From the NCBI RefSeq assembly GCF_019175365.1, contig NZ_CP059572.1, positions 4,588,001 through 4,652,000 on the forward strand: DNA of 64,000 bases, in the 5' to 3' direction. The notes under the pieces are model-generated. The model worked only from the letters and a program-made list of their open reading frames with translations. It did not search any database and had not been told where the DNA came from. Source of the stretch: Actinomadura graeca (GTDB lineage Bacteria; Actinomycetota; Actinomycetes; Streptosporangiales; Streptosporangiaceae). Position 1 is the first letter of the stretch, and the number at the start of each line of letters is the position of its first letter. Positions 18,554 to 27,060 of this stretch are shown piece after piece. A program made the translations under genes and the position numbers.

Positions 18554-19523
18554 TCACACCCGACCCCAGGGGCTCGGCGAGCGCCACATCGCGTCGCGCT
18601 CGACCCAGCAAGACCTCGCCTCCAGCTTCGTCCCAGCGGGGACAGCGCGCTCACGCAACGCTTGATCCACGACCCGGTCAGGGAGCCAGAGGAGAATATT
18701 CGGCTTTCTAGCATCTGAGTTAGATGGCCGAAGATTCCCCTCACCACCCTTCTGGATCTTTATAAGCCTCTCTAGGCCACAAGCTAGGGAGGTGTATACA
18801 CCCCCAGACGTTCACCCCGACAGCGAGCGAGCTACCCCACGCCCGCGTCCGGCCCATGAACGCGAGCAATCTCTAACCCCCTATTGGACAAGTCCAAGAC
18901 AACCTTAGAGAGCGCCAGAGGCTAGAGACACGCAGCAACCATGGACGGCCCTGGAGACCCCGCCACCAGCACACAACGGCGAGCTCCCCGACGACCCGCG
19001 AGTCCTGAAGGGGCAGCGCCCTTCCTACGCGGCGCCCCAGACGGACGAACAGCAGGCACGCCCAACAAGCGGCACCATGTCGGACGCGTCCCACCAGCAG
19101 GCGGGCGCCCAAAGAAGCAGCGCCACCAGCGGTCGCACCGACAACGGGCCGCGCGTCCAGGGGCCCGCGTCGACAGCAGGCAGCCCCCGGCAAGAGGCCG
19201 CGCCGCTGACCGGGGGCTGTGGGTAAGCCGCACCGCGGGCGGGCCACTCCTCCACACGCTGTTGGCCGGGGCGCTCGTCCACGTGGCGCCAGCAAATAGG
19301 CTGCGCCCGCGACGGAGGGCGCCGCAGTGGGCCGCGCCAACGGCGGGTGCACCGCGGACAGGCCGTCCGTCTGATCGGAGTACTGCGCGCGGCCCTACCC
19401 GATTTCGGCGGCGGCTCTACTCCTGGACGGGGCGCTGCGGAAGCTAGGTGGTTCGTCCGACAACTGACGTCGCTTCGGCATGTTGTCGGCGATTGGGGCA
19501 CCAGTGGGAGGCGGGGAGTGGGG
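18554..19523. other. Gene-poor kilobase with a possible coding remnant
   Basis: No convincing gene is visible between the ATPase and the membrane-protein gene. Bases 18560-18900 are less GC-rich and include a palindromic GGTGTATACACC around 18790. From about 18909 to 19226 the third + frame stays open with acidic, Gln-rich composition and high GC at third positions (for example GELPDDPRVLKGQRPSYAAP), but it lacks an upstream start. The first ATG is at 19077 and would give 49 residues. A decayed gene end is the best guess. Confidence 0.4.
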
Positions 19524-20387
19524 TCACAGGAGGGCGGTTAGGGGGCCGGTGGGTGCTTCGTCTGGTTGTACTAGGGCGGAGCGGACGGTTCGGTCGCGCT
19601 CGGCTGTGGAGACGGCGAAGACGATCTCCATGTCGCGTCCGTCCACGCGGGCCGGGTACGAGACGAACCGCCAGCAGCCCTCCCGCCACACGTCCAGGGG
19701 GACGGCGCTGGTGACGATGTTCTCGTGTGCGAGCCAGGCCCGGCTTCCGTGGAGGGTCGCGTACGTCTCCGCGAGGGGGCTGCGGCGCCGGGCGCACGGC
19801 ATGACCGGGCGGCCGTGCCGGCCCGGAAGGCCCCGCGCCAGCCCGCCGCGCTCCAGCAGCGCCGACAGCTCCGGCGACAGCGCGGCGAACAGCGCGAGTT
19901 CCATCACCAGCAATAACCCGACCTGGGCGGGGACGTCGCGCAGTACCTGCAGCCCCGCGAGCGGCGCGCCGAGGGAGACGACCGCCGCGACCGTGAACAG
20001 CACGGCCCGCAGGACGCTGCGCACGCCGACCCGCTTGCCGCTCAGCCCGCCGAAGCAGCCGCAGCCCGCGTCCGGCCTGTGGACACGCAGTTCGCCGACC
20101 ACCCAGGTCGCCGCCGCGAACGCCACCGTGGTCGCCAGCCGCACCGACAGGTGCGATGTCACCAGGAGTGCCAGGCCGAGGAGGCCCTCGCCGAGGCCGA
20201 GGCCGACGTTCATGCCCCGGCTGCGGCGCAGGGCCGTCAGCCGCGCGAGACCGGCGGGCACCGGCACGCCGTGCACGTGGTCGGGGGCGTCCGTCGCGCG
20301 CTCGCGGACGGTCAGCTTCGCCAGGCACGCCGCCAGCAGGACCGCCGCGAGGAGCAGCACCTGCGTGTTCTGGATCGACGTCACCAT
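19524..20387 (-). CDS. MauE/DoxX-like membrane protein
   Basis: A 287-residue protein starting MVTSIQNTQVLLLAAVLL. Four to five hydrophobic helices fill the first 190 residues. A GCGCFGG motif sits after the third helix, as in MauE/DoxX-type proteins linked to thiol oxidation. The C-terminal 90 residues are soluble. The start overlaps the stop of the upstream RlpA-like gene by 7 bp, so both are one operon. Confidence 0.7.
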   Translation of the reverse strand: MVTSIQNTQVLLLAAVLLAACLAKLTVRERATDAPDHVHGVPVPAGLARLTALRRSRGMNVGLGLGEGLLGLALLVTSHLSVRLATTVAFAAATWVVGELRVHRPDAGCGCFGGLSGKRVGVRSVLRAVLFTVAAVVSLGAPLAGLQVLRDVPAQVGLLLVMELALFAALSPELSALLERGGLARGLPGRHGRPVMPCARRRSPLAETYATLHGSRAWLAHENIVTSAVPLDVWREGCWRFVSYPARVDGRDMEIVFAVSTAERDRTVRSALVQPDEAPTGPLTALL

Positions 20388-21499
20388 CGTCCCGCCCTCC
20401 CGCGGCCCGCGCCCGCGGTGCCCGCCGCCGGGACACCGGGTCGCACGACCGCGTTGAAGCACCCGGCCTCAAGGTCGCCGCCGAGACCGGCGAACGCCTG
20501 CGGGGTCAGCTCGACGATCCGCCCGCGCGGCGAGGTTCCGCATTCCACGCAGCGGTCGCAGTAGCGGGCCGCCGCGCACCCGCACTCGACCACCGGCAGT
20601 GTCGCGGCCCGTCCGCTGCACTCGTTGTGGACGGTGACCTCGCTCCCGAGGGACAGATAGGGCAGCGCGACGCACCCGGACGGGGCGTCCACACACCCCC
20701 CGGCGTTCCCTTCGGAATCCACCGCCGGGTATGCCACCCCGTCCTGTGGACGCGCGAGGGCTTCCTGGCCTACGCCGGACCCCCTCTGCCCGGCGTGGGA
20801 CCAGGCGCCCTCGTCATAGCCGCCCCGGGGAGCCGTCAGGCCGGTGCCGACGAAACCGAACCAGGTGGCCGTCCCGTGCGGCGCGTCCGGGACGGGCGCG
20901 GACGCCTCGGGCCCGCCGAGGTCGTCGGCCCGGTAGCCGGGCTGGGACGTGCCGGGACGGACCGCCCTCGGGCCGTCCGCCGAACGGACGCAGATCACGT
21001 CGATCAGGTAGCCGGGCTCCAGGCGCGGATGCCGCACCAGCACCCGGCCGAGGGCGTGCGGGGGGACCACCACATGGGCATTCCCTCGGTGCGGTCCCAT
21101 GTCCACCTCCACGGTGTTCCGCCCGCACGCCAGGATCGTGCCGGTGACCCGCCCGATGTCGACCCAGACGCGGTCGGCGCCGAGCCCGTCCTCCCGCGGC
21201 CGCACGATCGCCCCGCGACCCGGCCGGAGTGCGGCGAGGCCCCCGCGCCCGCCGTACCAGACCGTCGTCGTCTCCGTCATCGGCAGCCGCACCTCGCCAC
21301 CGCCCGGGCCGGCGGTGCGCAGGACGAGCAGGTGCGGGCTGGCGTCGAGGATCATCCCGGTCACGACGTCCAGCGGAGGGCCGTCCCGCTCCGGCAGCCC
21401 GGCGCGCGGGGACCCCCCGAGGACGGCCTCGCGGTGTCGGCGGCGCCTCGCTGCACGGGGGCTGGAAAGCGGCATGGCGGGGACTCCGGGGTCGATCAT
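20381..21499 (-). CDS. Cysteine-rich protein with an RlpA-like C-terminus
   Basis: Up to 372 residues; an internal Met at residue 9 (21475) is an alternative start. The N-terminal half is beta-rich (DVVTGMILDASPHLLVLRT). The C-terminal 110 residues have paired cysteines (CGCAAARYCDRCVECG) and RGRIVELTPQAFAGLGG, which resembles the end of a double-psi beta barrel (RlpA/expansin-like). No signal peptide is visible. Its stop overlaps the membrane-protein start, so the two probably work together at the envelope. Confidence 0.6.
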   Translation of the reverse strand: MIDPGVPAMPLSSPRAARRRRHREAVLGGSPRAGLPERDGPPLDVVTGMILDASPHLLVLRTAGPGGGEVRLPMTETTTVWYGGRGGLAALRPGRGAIVRPREDGLGADRVWVDIGRVTGTILACGRNTVEVDMGPHRGNAHVVVPPHALGRVLVRHPRLEPGYLIDVICVRSADGPRAVRPGTSQPGYRADDLGGPEASAPVPDAPHGTATWFGFVGTGLTAPRGGYDEGAWSHAGQRGSGVGQEALARPQDGVAYPAVDSEGNAGGCVDAPSGCVALPYLSLGSEVTVHNECSGRAATLPVVECGCAAARYCDRCVECGTSPRGRIVELTPQAFAGLGGDLEAGCFNAVVRPGVPAAGTAGAGRGRAGRW

Positions 21500-21763
21500 T
21501 CAACTCGCGGCCACATTTGTTAGGACGGCGAGTCAAGCTTCACGCGCCGTGACGCTACAGTCGACGGATTTGTCGCGATAAGTCGTCGGACGGAGGACGA
21601 TCTATCCACGTCGGTTGAAGATTATGCACTGGTTGACCCGAAAATATGTTTACAGTAGACCCATAATTACGCTCCGACTGCGATCGTCAACTGTACCGGG
21701 AGCGCCCGCAGTCAAGATCGAGAAGGGTCACGGCGGCTCCACGACCCCTGGTTCGGTGGTGAC

Positions 21764-22282
21764 GTGAACAGCACGCGGCACGAGGAGTTCCGCGAGTACA
21801 TGGCGGACCGCGGACCCGCCCTGCTGCGCGCCGCCACCCGCCTGACCAGGGACCGGGGCGAGGCGGAGGACCTCCTCCAGGCCGCCCTCGCCAAGACCTA
21901 CCTCGCCTGGGACCGCATCACCGACCGCGCCGCCATCGACGGCTACGTCCGCCGCGCCATGGTCAACACCCAGATCTCCTGGTGGCGCCGCCGCAAGCTG
22001 GAGATCTATCCCACCGACGAGCTTCCCGACCGCCCTGTCGACGACCACACCCGCCGCAGCGAACTCCACGACGCGCTGGGCCGCGCACTCCGCCGCCTTC
22101 CCGAACGCCAGCGGCTCACCGTCATGCTCCGCTATTACGAGGACATGTCCGAAGCCGAGATCGCCAGGGTGCTCGGAGTCAGCATCGGGACGGTCAAGAG
22201 CACCGTCTCCAGGGCGATGAGCAAACTCCGCGACGACTTCTCCTGGGGAGACGAGCCCCCGCCCCCTCCGGCCGCGCGGTAA
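21764..22282 (+). CDS. SigE-family RNA polymerase sigma factor
   Basis: A 172-residue ECF-type sigma factor. Region 2 is EFREYMADRGPALLRAA to AEDLLQAALAKTYLAW. Region 4 is LPERQRLTVMLRYYEDMSEA with the DNA-binding VLGVSIGTVKSTVSRAMSKL. It starts with GTG at 21764. No anti-sigma gene is adjacent. The 260 bp upstream are unusually AT-rich for this genome and probably hold its promoter. Confidence 0.92.
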   Translation: MNSTRHEEFREYMADRGPALLRAATRLTRDRGEAEDLLQAALAKTYLAWDRITDRAAIDGYVRRAMVNTQISWWRRRKLEIYPTDELPDRPVDDHTRRSELHDALGRALRRLPERQRLTVMLRYYEDMSEAEIARVLGVSIGTVKSTVSRAMSKLRDDFSWGDEPPPPPAAR

Positions 22283-22303
22283 CCCACCGGACGGACGGGC
22301 TCT

Positions 22304-22530
22304 GGCACGGCGCTCGCGTGCGTGGTCGTGCGGGAGGGGACCGCGGCGACGGCGGCGCGGCTCAGGGAGTTCCTGGCCGGGCACGTCCCGAGATGGCAGC
22401 TTCCCTAGCGCTGGTCGTTCATCTTCCCTAGCGCTGGTCGTTCATCGACGAGGTGCCGAAGACCAGCGTCGGAAAGTTCTCCAAGAAGACGCTGCGCGGC
22501 CGTTACGCCGATGGAGGGCTGAACGTGGTG
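22304..22530 (+). pseudogene. Acyl-CoA ligase C-terminal remnant
   Basis: About 75 codons match the end of a long-chain acyl-CoA synthetase: [42 protein letters not shown] and LRGRYADG. The Lys of the TSVGKF motif is the conserved adenylation-cycle lysine. The expected Glu before RWSF is TAG. A 23-bp tandem duplication (22400-22422 and 22423-22445) then shifts the frame. The rest of the gene is absent. The end overlaps the convergent SRPBCC gene. Confidence 0.85.
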
Positions 22531-22952
22531 CGCGCCGACTGGATCGCGTCCCGCCACGCGCCGAGGAAGTCCGCGTAGCCCGCGGCGAACGCGTCGATGT
22601 CGTCGGCGGCCCCGGTGAGGTCGTAGGTCACCTCGGCGGAGCCGTCCCCGGCGAGACGGACGGTCACCGTCCCGGCGCGGTGCCCCGGCGTGATCCGGGC
22701 GTAGGAGATGTGGCGGCCGCGTTCGCGCGCCACGACCACCCAGGTCGTCGTGACGCCGTCGCGGACGGTCTCGAAGACCGTCCCCGGTTCGGTGTCGTCG
22801 CCGGTCGCGGCCGGGAAGAGCGGATGCCAGCCCGGCACCCACCGCTCCTCGCCACGGGGGGTGAAGAGCGCGAACGCCTCATCAGGCGGCAGGCCGGTCT
22901 CCACCCGGCCGGTCATCCTGCGCCGGACGGCGGGCGACGGGAGGCCCGTCAT
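22503..22952 (-). CDS. SRPBCC-family protein
   Basis: A 149-residue START/Bet v1-like domain. [17 protein letters not shown] and [13 protein letters not shown] open the fold, a beta-sheet centre follows, and the long C-terminal helix is [19 protein letters not shown]. These proteins bind small hydrophobic ligands. It overlaps the upstream ribbon-helix-helix gene by 4 bp, which suggests cotranscription and control by that regulator. Confidence 0.8.
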   Translation of the reverse strand: MTGLPSPAVRRRMTGRVETGLPPDEAFALFTPRGEERWVPGWHPLFPAATGDDTEPGTVFETVRDGVTTTWVVVARERGRHISYARITPGHRAGTVTVRLAGDGSAEVTYDLTGAADDIDAFAAGYADFLGAWRDAIQSARTTFSPPSA

Positions 22953-23215
22953 CGCGGCCCCCGCCCGGTCCGGGCCTCCTCGGTGAGGCGGTGGGCGTCG
23001 GCGGCGGTGAGCGTGAGCCCGTAGACGTCCTTGAGCTGCTCGATCTTGCGGAGCGTCTCCGACGAGAACGGCGCCTTCCCCTCGAACGCGTGCAGCGCGA
23101 TGCCCTCGACGAGGTCGCCGAGCGAGATGTCCAGGTACTCCGCCAGGCCCTTGAGGACCTTCAGGACGTCGCGCTCGACGCGCAGCCCGGTCTGGACCCG
23201 ATCAACTGTTACCAT
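22949..23215 (-). CDS. Ribbon-helix-helix-like small regulator
   Basis: An 88-residue protein, MVTVDRVQTGLRVERDVLKV onward. The TGLRVER strand followed by two helices (VLKVLKGLAEYLD and LGDLVEGIALHAFEG) fits a ribbon-helix-helix fold. The ATG at 23215 lies inside a perfect 16-bp palindrome, so the protein could block its own promoter or start. The frame runs upstream to 23284, but that extension reads through the operator. It is coupled to the SRPBCC gene. Confidence 0.6.
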   Translation of the reverse strand: MVTVDRVQTGLRVERDVLKVLKGLAEYLDISLGDLVEGIALHAFEGKAPFSSETLRKIEQLKDVYGLTLTAADAHRLTEEARTGRGPR

Positions 23216-23222
23216 GGTAACA
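23207..23222. promoter_or_regulatory. Palindrome over a start codon
   Basis: TGTTACCATGGTAACA is a perfect 16-bp palindrome with the start codon of the small regulator at its centre. It is a likely autoregulatory operator. Confidence 0.7.
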
Positions 23223-23403
23223 AGATAACATCTTCGTCCGCCGTCGTCACCCAGCGGCGCCATATACCACCCAGCGGTCACCATTGATGTCGTTTTCGGA
23301 GGATCATGTGGTGTTCGAGGGGTGAGCGGGTGTATGCAGGGTGAGCCGATTGTCCGGAAGACCCCACTGGGGGCGGACTTCCACGCGGCGCCGGGGAGCG
23401 TGC

Positions 23404-25302
23404 ATGTCCAAGGTGTCCCCCTCCGAGGCCAGCGCCGACCGCACGTTGGTCAAAGGGCTGAACGAAGGCGACAAGGCGGCCTTGGCCGCGCTGTACGACG
23501 AGTACGGTGAGCGCCTCTACGACTACGCCCTGTCGATGACGGCGGACGAGAAGGTCGCCACCGGGATCGTCCATGACACGTTCATCGACGCCTGCCGCCG
23601 CGCCCCGCGCATGCGCGACCACCTCCACCTCAGCTCCTGGCTGTACGGCGCGGCCCGCCGCCGCTGCATCCGCCGCGGCCGCCAGGGCGCGCTGTACTGG
23701 GACCGGGACGCCGAGTTCTCCGACGTCCCGCTCATCGACCCCGGCGACCCGGGTGAACCCGGTGGACCGGGTGGATCCGGTGGACCCGCCCCGGACTGGC
23801 CCTCGTCCGACCGGCTGCACGACCTGCTCCAGGCCGCCTTGGCGCCCCTCGACCCGGTCGACCGGGAGGTCGTGCTGCTGGCCTTCCGGCACGGTATGCG
23901 CCCCGCGCGGCTCGGCGCCGCCCTCGGGCTGTCGCCCCGCCGCGCCGCCGCCCGGATCCGCCGTGGCCGTGAGTCGATGGAGGCCGCGCTGGCGGCCGAG
24001 CTCCGCGGCGCCGTCGTCGCCTGCGCCGCCGGAACGGACGGGGGCGCCACCCCCACCGCCACCGGCACCGGCGACCCTTCCGGGCCCGATCCCGATCCCG
24101 AGGCGCGGCCGACGGCCGTCGCGGTGCTGGCCGCCCGCCCTCCGGCCGGGCCCCAGCCCCGTCCGGGACGCTCGTCGACCGGGCCGCTCGCGGGAGTGGC
24201 CGCGGCGGCGAAGGCGCCCCGTGCCGAATCCGCCAAGCCCGCCGAACCCGCCGACGGCACGACCCCGCCCGGGCAGGACTCCGCCGCGGACGCGCCGCCG
24301 GGAAAGACCGAGCGGCCGTCCGAGCACGACGCGCACCGGGGGCCGCTCTCCGCCGCGCTGTGGCAGACCTTCCACCGGCGGGGCGAGACGGCCGTGTCCC
24401 GCCCGGACACCGGCGCCACCGGGCCGACCGGCGACCCGGACCTCGACGAGCACGCCGCGGGGTGCCCGGACTGCCGGGAACTCGGCCGGGTAAGCGCGGT
24501 CGAGCTGCTCAGGAGGGCGCCCGCGCCCGTGCTGCCCGCGGCGCTGCGCCACCGTGTCATGCACACCGCCACCGATCCCGAGCTGGCCGGATACCGCGCC
24601 GACATCGCCGCGCGCGGCGGCACGCTCACCCCCGACGGCCTGCCCAGCCAGCCGGACGTGGCCTCGCCGTTCACCCGCCGCTGGCTGATCACCGGCGGCG
24701 CCATGGCCGGGGCGCTCGCCGCCGCGCTCATCGCCGTGTTCGCCATGGGGCCCGGCCTCGGCGGGAACTCGCTGTCCTGGCCCCCGTTCCGGACGCATCC
24801 GCAGCCGTCGATCAGCCACCAGGCACCGCCCGGCGGCTCCGGCCGCGACGATCCCCACGCGCCCGGGGGACCCCGGGCCGGCGCGCCGGGCCACCCGGGG
24901 GCGCCGCCCGTCCGTCCCCAGACCGACGAGCAGGAGCCGACCTCGCCGGCCGACCCGACCCCGAAGCCGTCCGCGCCGTCCACGTCCGAGCCCCCGGCGC
25001 CGCCCGCCTCCATCGGCGTCCTCGTGGTCGCCCCCGCGAAGATCGAATTCCGCGGGACCAAGACGGCCAAGGTCCGGCTGGCCGCCAAGAGCGGCCCGGT
25101 GAGCTGGACGGGGATGACGTCCTCGAACCAGCTCGTCCTGTCGCAGACCCAGGGCGGCATGCCGAAGGACGGCACGGTCGAGCTGACCCTCACCCTCCGT
25201 ACGACCCTGATCGGCCTTCCCGGCAAGGGGACTCTCACCTTCAAGGACTCCGTGGGCATCGTCCACGCGGTGCCCGTCGTCTGGGGCACCACCATCCTGT
25301 AG
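23404..25302 (+). CDS. Sigma factor fused to a zinc motif, membrane helix and Ig-like domain
   Basis: A 632-residue protein. Residues 12-90 resemble sigma region 2 and 130-195 region 4 (LDPVDREVVLLAFRHGMRPA, then LGLSPRRAAARIRRGRESM). A Pro/Ala/Asp-rich linker follows to about 330. The motif HAAGCPDC near 350 resembles the His-x3-Cys-x2-Cys of anti-sigma zinc domains. One membrane helix lies near 426-455, then a Pro-rich stalk and a ~95-residue beta domain (VAPAKIEFRGTKTAKVRL) like a BACON/Ig fold outside the cell. It may sense a surface signal and release the sigma part. Confidence 0.8.
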   Translation: MSKVSPSEASADRTLVKGLNEGDKAALAALYDEYGERLYDYALSMTADEKVATGIVHDTFIDACRRAPRMRDHLHLSSWLYGAARRRCIRRGRQGALYWDRDAEFSDVPLIDPGDPGEPGGPGGSGGPAPDWPSSDRLHDLLQAALAPLDPVDREVVLLAFRHGMRPARLGAALGLSPRRAAARIRRGRESMEAALAAELRGAVVACAAGTDGGATPTATGTGDPSGPDPDPEARPTAVAVLAARPPAGPQPRPGRSSTGPLAGVAAAAKAPRAESAKPAEPADGTTPPGQDSAADAPPGKTERPSEHDAHRGPLSAALWQTFHRRGETAVSRPDTGATGPTGDPDLDEHAAGCPDCRELGRVSAVELLRRAPAPVLPAALRHRVMHTATDPELAGYRADIAARGGTLTPDGLPSQPDVASPFTRRWLITGGAMAGALAAALIAVFAMGPGLGGNSLSWPPFRTHPQPSISHQAPPGGSGRDDPHAPGGPRAGAPGHPGAPPVRPQTDEQEPTSPADPTPKPSAPSTSEPPAPPASIGVLVVAPAKIEFRGTKTAKVRLAAKSGPVSWTGMTSSNQLVLSQTQGGMPKDGTVELTLTLRTTLIGLPGKGTLTFKDSVGIVHAVPVVWGTTIL

Positions 25303-25328
25303 CCGCCGCGCGGGCCGGGCGCGCAACG

Positions 25329-25364
25329 TCCCGCCACCCGTCCCGCCACCCGTCCCGCCACCCG
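25329..25364. repeat. Three 12-bp tandem repeats
   Basis: TCCCGCCACCCG is repeated exactly three times between the sigma-fusion stop and the cyclase-domain gene. No function is evident. Confidence 0.85.
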
Positions 25365-25436
25365 CCCCGCCCGCGGGCCGGGAACACGTCGGCACTATCG
25401 TTACGTCGATCGTTGACACACGAAGGCGGCCCCCGC

Positions 25437-26408
25437 GTGCCCCAGAACATTGAGGAGACCCTCCTCGGCGGCCCCCTGCGCTACACGCGCGCTGAGGTCG
25501 AGGCGCTCTCGGGCGTCCCGGACGACTACGCGCGCCGCATCTGGCAGGCCCTGGGCTTCCCGACGCCCCCGGACGACGAGGCCGCCTTCACCGACGGGGA
25601 CGTGGCCGCGCTCCGCGAGATCCGGGAGCTGCTCGGCGACGACCTGGTCGACGAGGACATGACCCTCCAGCTCGTCCGCGCGGTCGGGCAGACGATGGGA
25701 CGGCTCGCCAGCTGGCTGGGCGACGTCTGGCTGCGGCGGCTGGGCGACCTCCCATCCGGCGGGCCGACCGACGGGGACGCGGTCGTCGCCGCGCTGGCCG
25801 CGACCGAGGAGCTGCGCCCGGCCTTCGAGCGCCTCCTGCTGCACGGCTGGCGCCGCCAGCTCGCCGCCGCCGGGTTGCGCGCCGCCGCGTCCACCGCCAC
25901 CGCGGACCCCGCCGCCGGTGTGGCCCGGCTCGCGGTCGGCTTCGCCGACGTCGTCTCGTTCACCCGCCTGAGCCGCAGCCTGGACGGCGACGCCCTCGCC
26001 GCGTTCGTCGAGCGCTTCGAGTCCACCGCCGCGGAGGTCGTCGCCGAGCAGGGCGGACGGATCGTCAAGACGCTCGGCGACGAGGTGCTCTTCGCCGCCT
26101 CCGACCCCCGCGCCGCCGCCGAGGCCGGGCTGCGGATCGCCGAGCGTTTCAACGAGGACCCCGAGGTCCCCCAGGTTCGCGTCGGCATGGCCTACGGCGA
26201 GGTCATCCAGCGCCTGGGCGACGTGTTCGGCACACCCGTCAACCTGGCGGCGCGTCTCACCGCCACCGCCTACGCGGGGACGGTCCTCATCGACGGCGCC
26301 CTGGCGTCGGCGCTTCCACCCGGCGCCTACGACGTCGCGGACCTGCGCCCCCGCCCCCTCCAGGGGCTGGGGCGCGTCCGCCCGCGTCGCCTGCGGAGGC
26401 CGTCCTGA
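25437..26408 (+). CDS. Adenylate/guanylate cyclase-domain protein
   Basis: A 323-residue protein starting with GTG at 25437. The N-terminal 150 residues are helical with a MerR-like YTRAEVEALSGVP segment. The class III cyclase domain begins VGFADVVSFTRLSRSLDG and continues through GGRIVKTLGDEVLF. The first metal Asp (FAD) and second Asp (GDE) are present, followed by GMAYGEVIQRLGDVFG and VNLAARL. This resembles the Rv2435/Rv1319-like and Cya-type regulators that make cAMP. Whether it is active is unknown. Confidence 0.85.
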   Translation: MPQNIEETLLGGPLRYTRAEVEALSGVPDDYARRIWQALGFPTPPDDEAAFTDGDVAALREIRELLGDDLVDEDMTLQLVRAVGQTMGRLASWLGDVWLRRLGDLPSGGPTDGDAVVAALAATEELRPAFERLLLHGWRRQLAAAGLRAAASTATADPAAGVARLAVGFADVVSFTRLSRSLDGDALAAFVERFESTAAEVVAEQGGRIVKTLGDEVLFAASDPRAAAEAGLRIAERFNEDPEVPQVRVGMAYGEVIQRLGDVFGTPVNLAARLTATAYAGTVLIDGALASALPPGAYDVADLRPRPLQGLGRVRPRRLRRPS

Positions 26409-26428
26409 CCGCGTGATGAAGCGGACGG

Positions 26429-26863
26429 TCACGACCGCGCGAGACGGCGCGCGACGACCGGGATCACGATCGCGGCCGCCAGCACGTGGGCGACGCACAG
26501 CATGACCTTGGTGGACACCGCCGTGTCGCCCGCCGCGACCGGGCCCACCAGCGAGAGCACGGCCAGCGGGACCGCGGCGCGCACGAACACCCGCGACGGC
26601 CGGGACGCGAAGCGGGCGAGGACGAGCGCCAGGACCGTCCCCCAGAACGTGCAGATGAGCGTGCCCATGGCGAACATGCCGACGGTGATCGGCTCGGCCG
26701 CCGGCGCGCCGACGCCACCGGCCTGCATGGGGACGCCCGCGGCGCGGGCGGCCAGCCCGTACAGCTCGGTCGCGGCGCTCGCGGCCAGCCCGGCGGCGGC
26801 GCAGGCGAACCACACCGGACGGGACGCCAGGACTCGGGCGGGGGCGGTGATCGTGGTGGACAT
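26429..26863 (-). CDS. DUF6069-like membrane protein
   Basis: A 144-residue protein with four hydrophobic segments, starting MSTTITAPARVLASRP. It fits the small actinobacterial DUF6069 membrane family. The function is not known. It converges on the cyclase-domain gene. Confidence 0.65.
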   Translation of the reverse strand: MSTTITAPARVLASRPVWFACAAAGLAASAATELYGLAARAAGVPMQAGGVGAPAAEPITVGMFAMGTLICTFWGTVLALVLARFASRPSRVFVRAAVPLAVLSLVGPVAAGDTAVSTKVMLCVAHVLAAAIVIPVVARRLARS

Positions 26864-27060
26864 GAACGGCTCCTCTCGTGGCTTTCACCCGTAGGTCGGA
26901 GGCGCCGCCGCGTCTTCGACATCACCGCCGAGAAGATTTCCGGGCGACGTCATCTCCGACCCGGGGGGCCGGAAGCGGTCATGCCGCCGCCGACGGCGAT
27001 AATCGGCCGACGTGGCATCATCCCGATCGCCATCACCATCGCTCACCAGGAAGAACGCCG

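Noticed and set aside
18873..19352. Minus-strand 159-codon frame in the gene-poor kilobase
   Set aside because: Extreme Arg/Ala/Cys/Trp content and no motif; the opposite frame is more protein-like.
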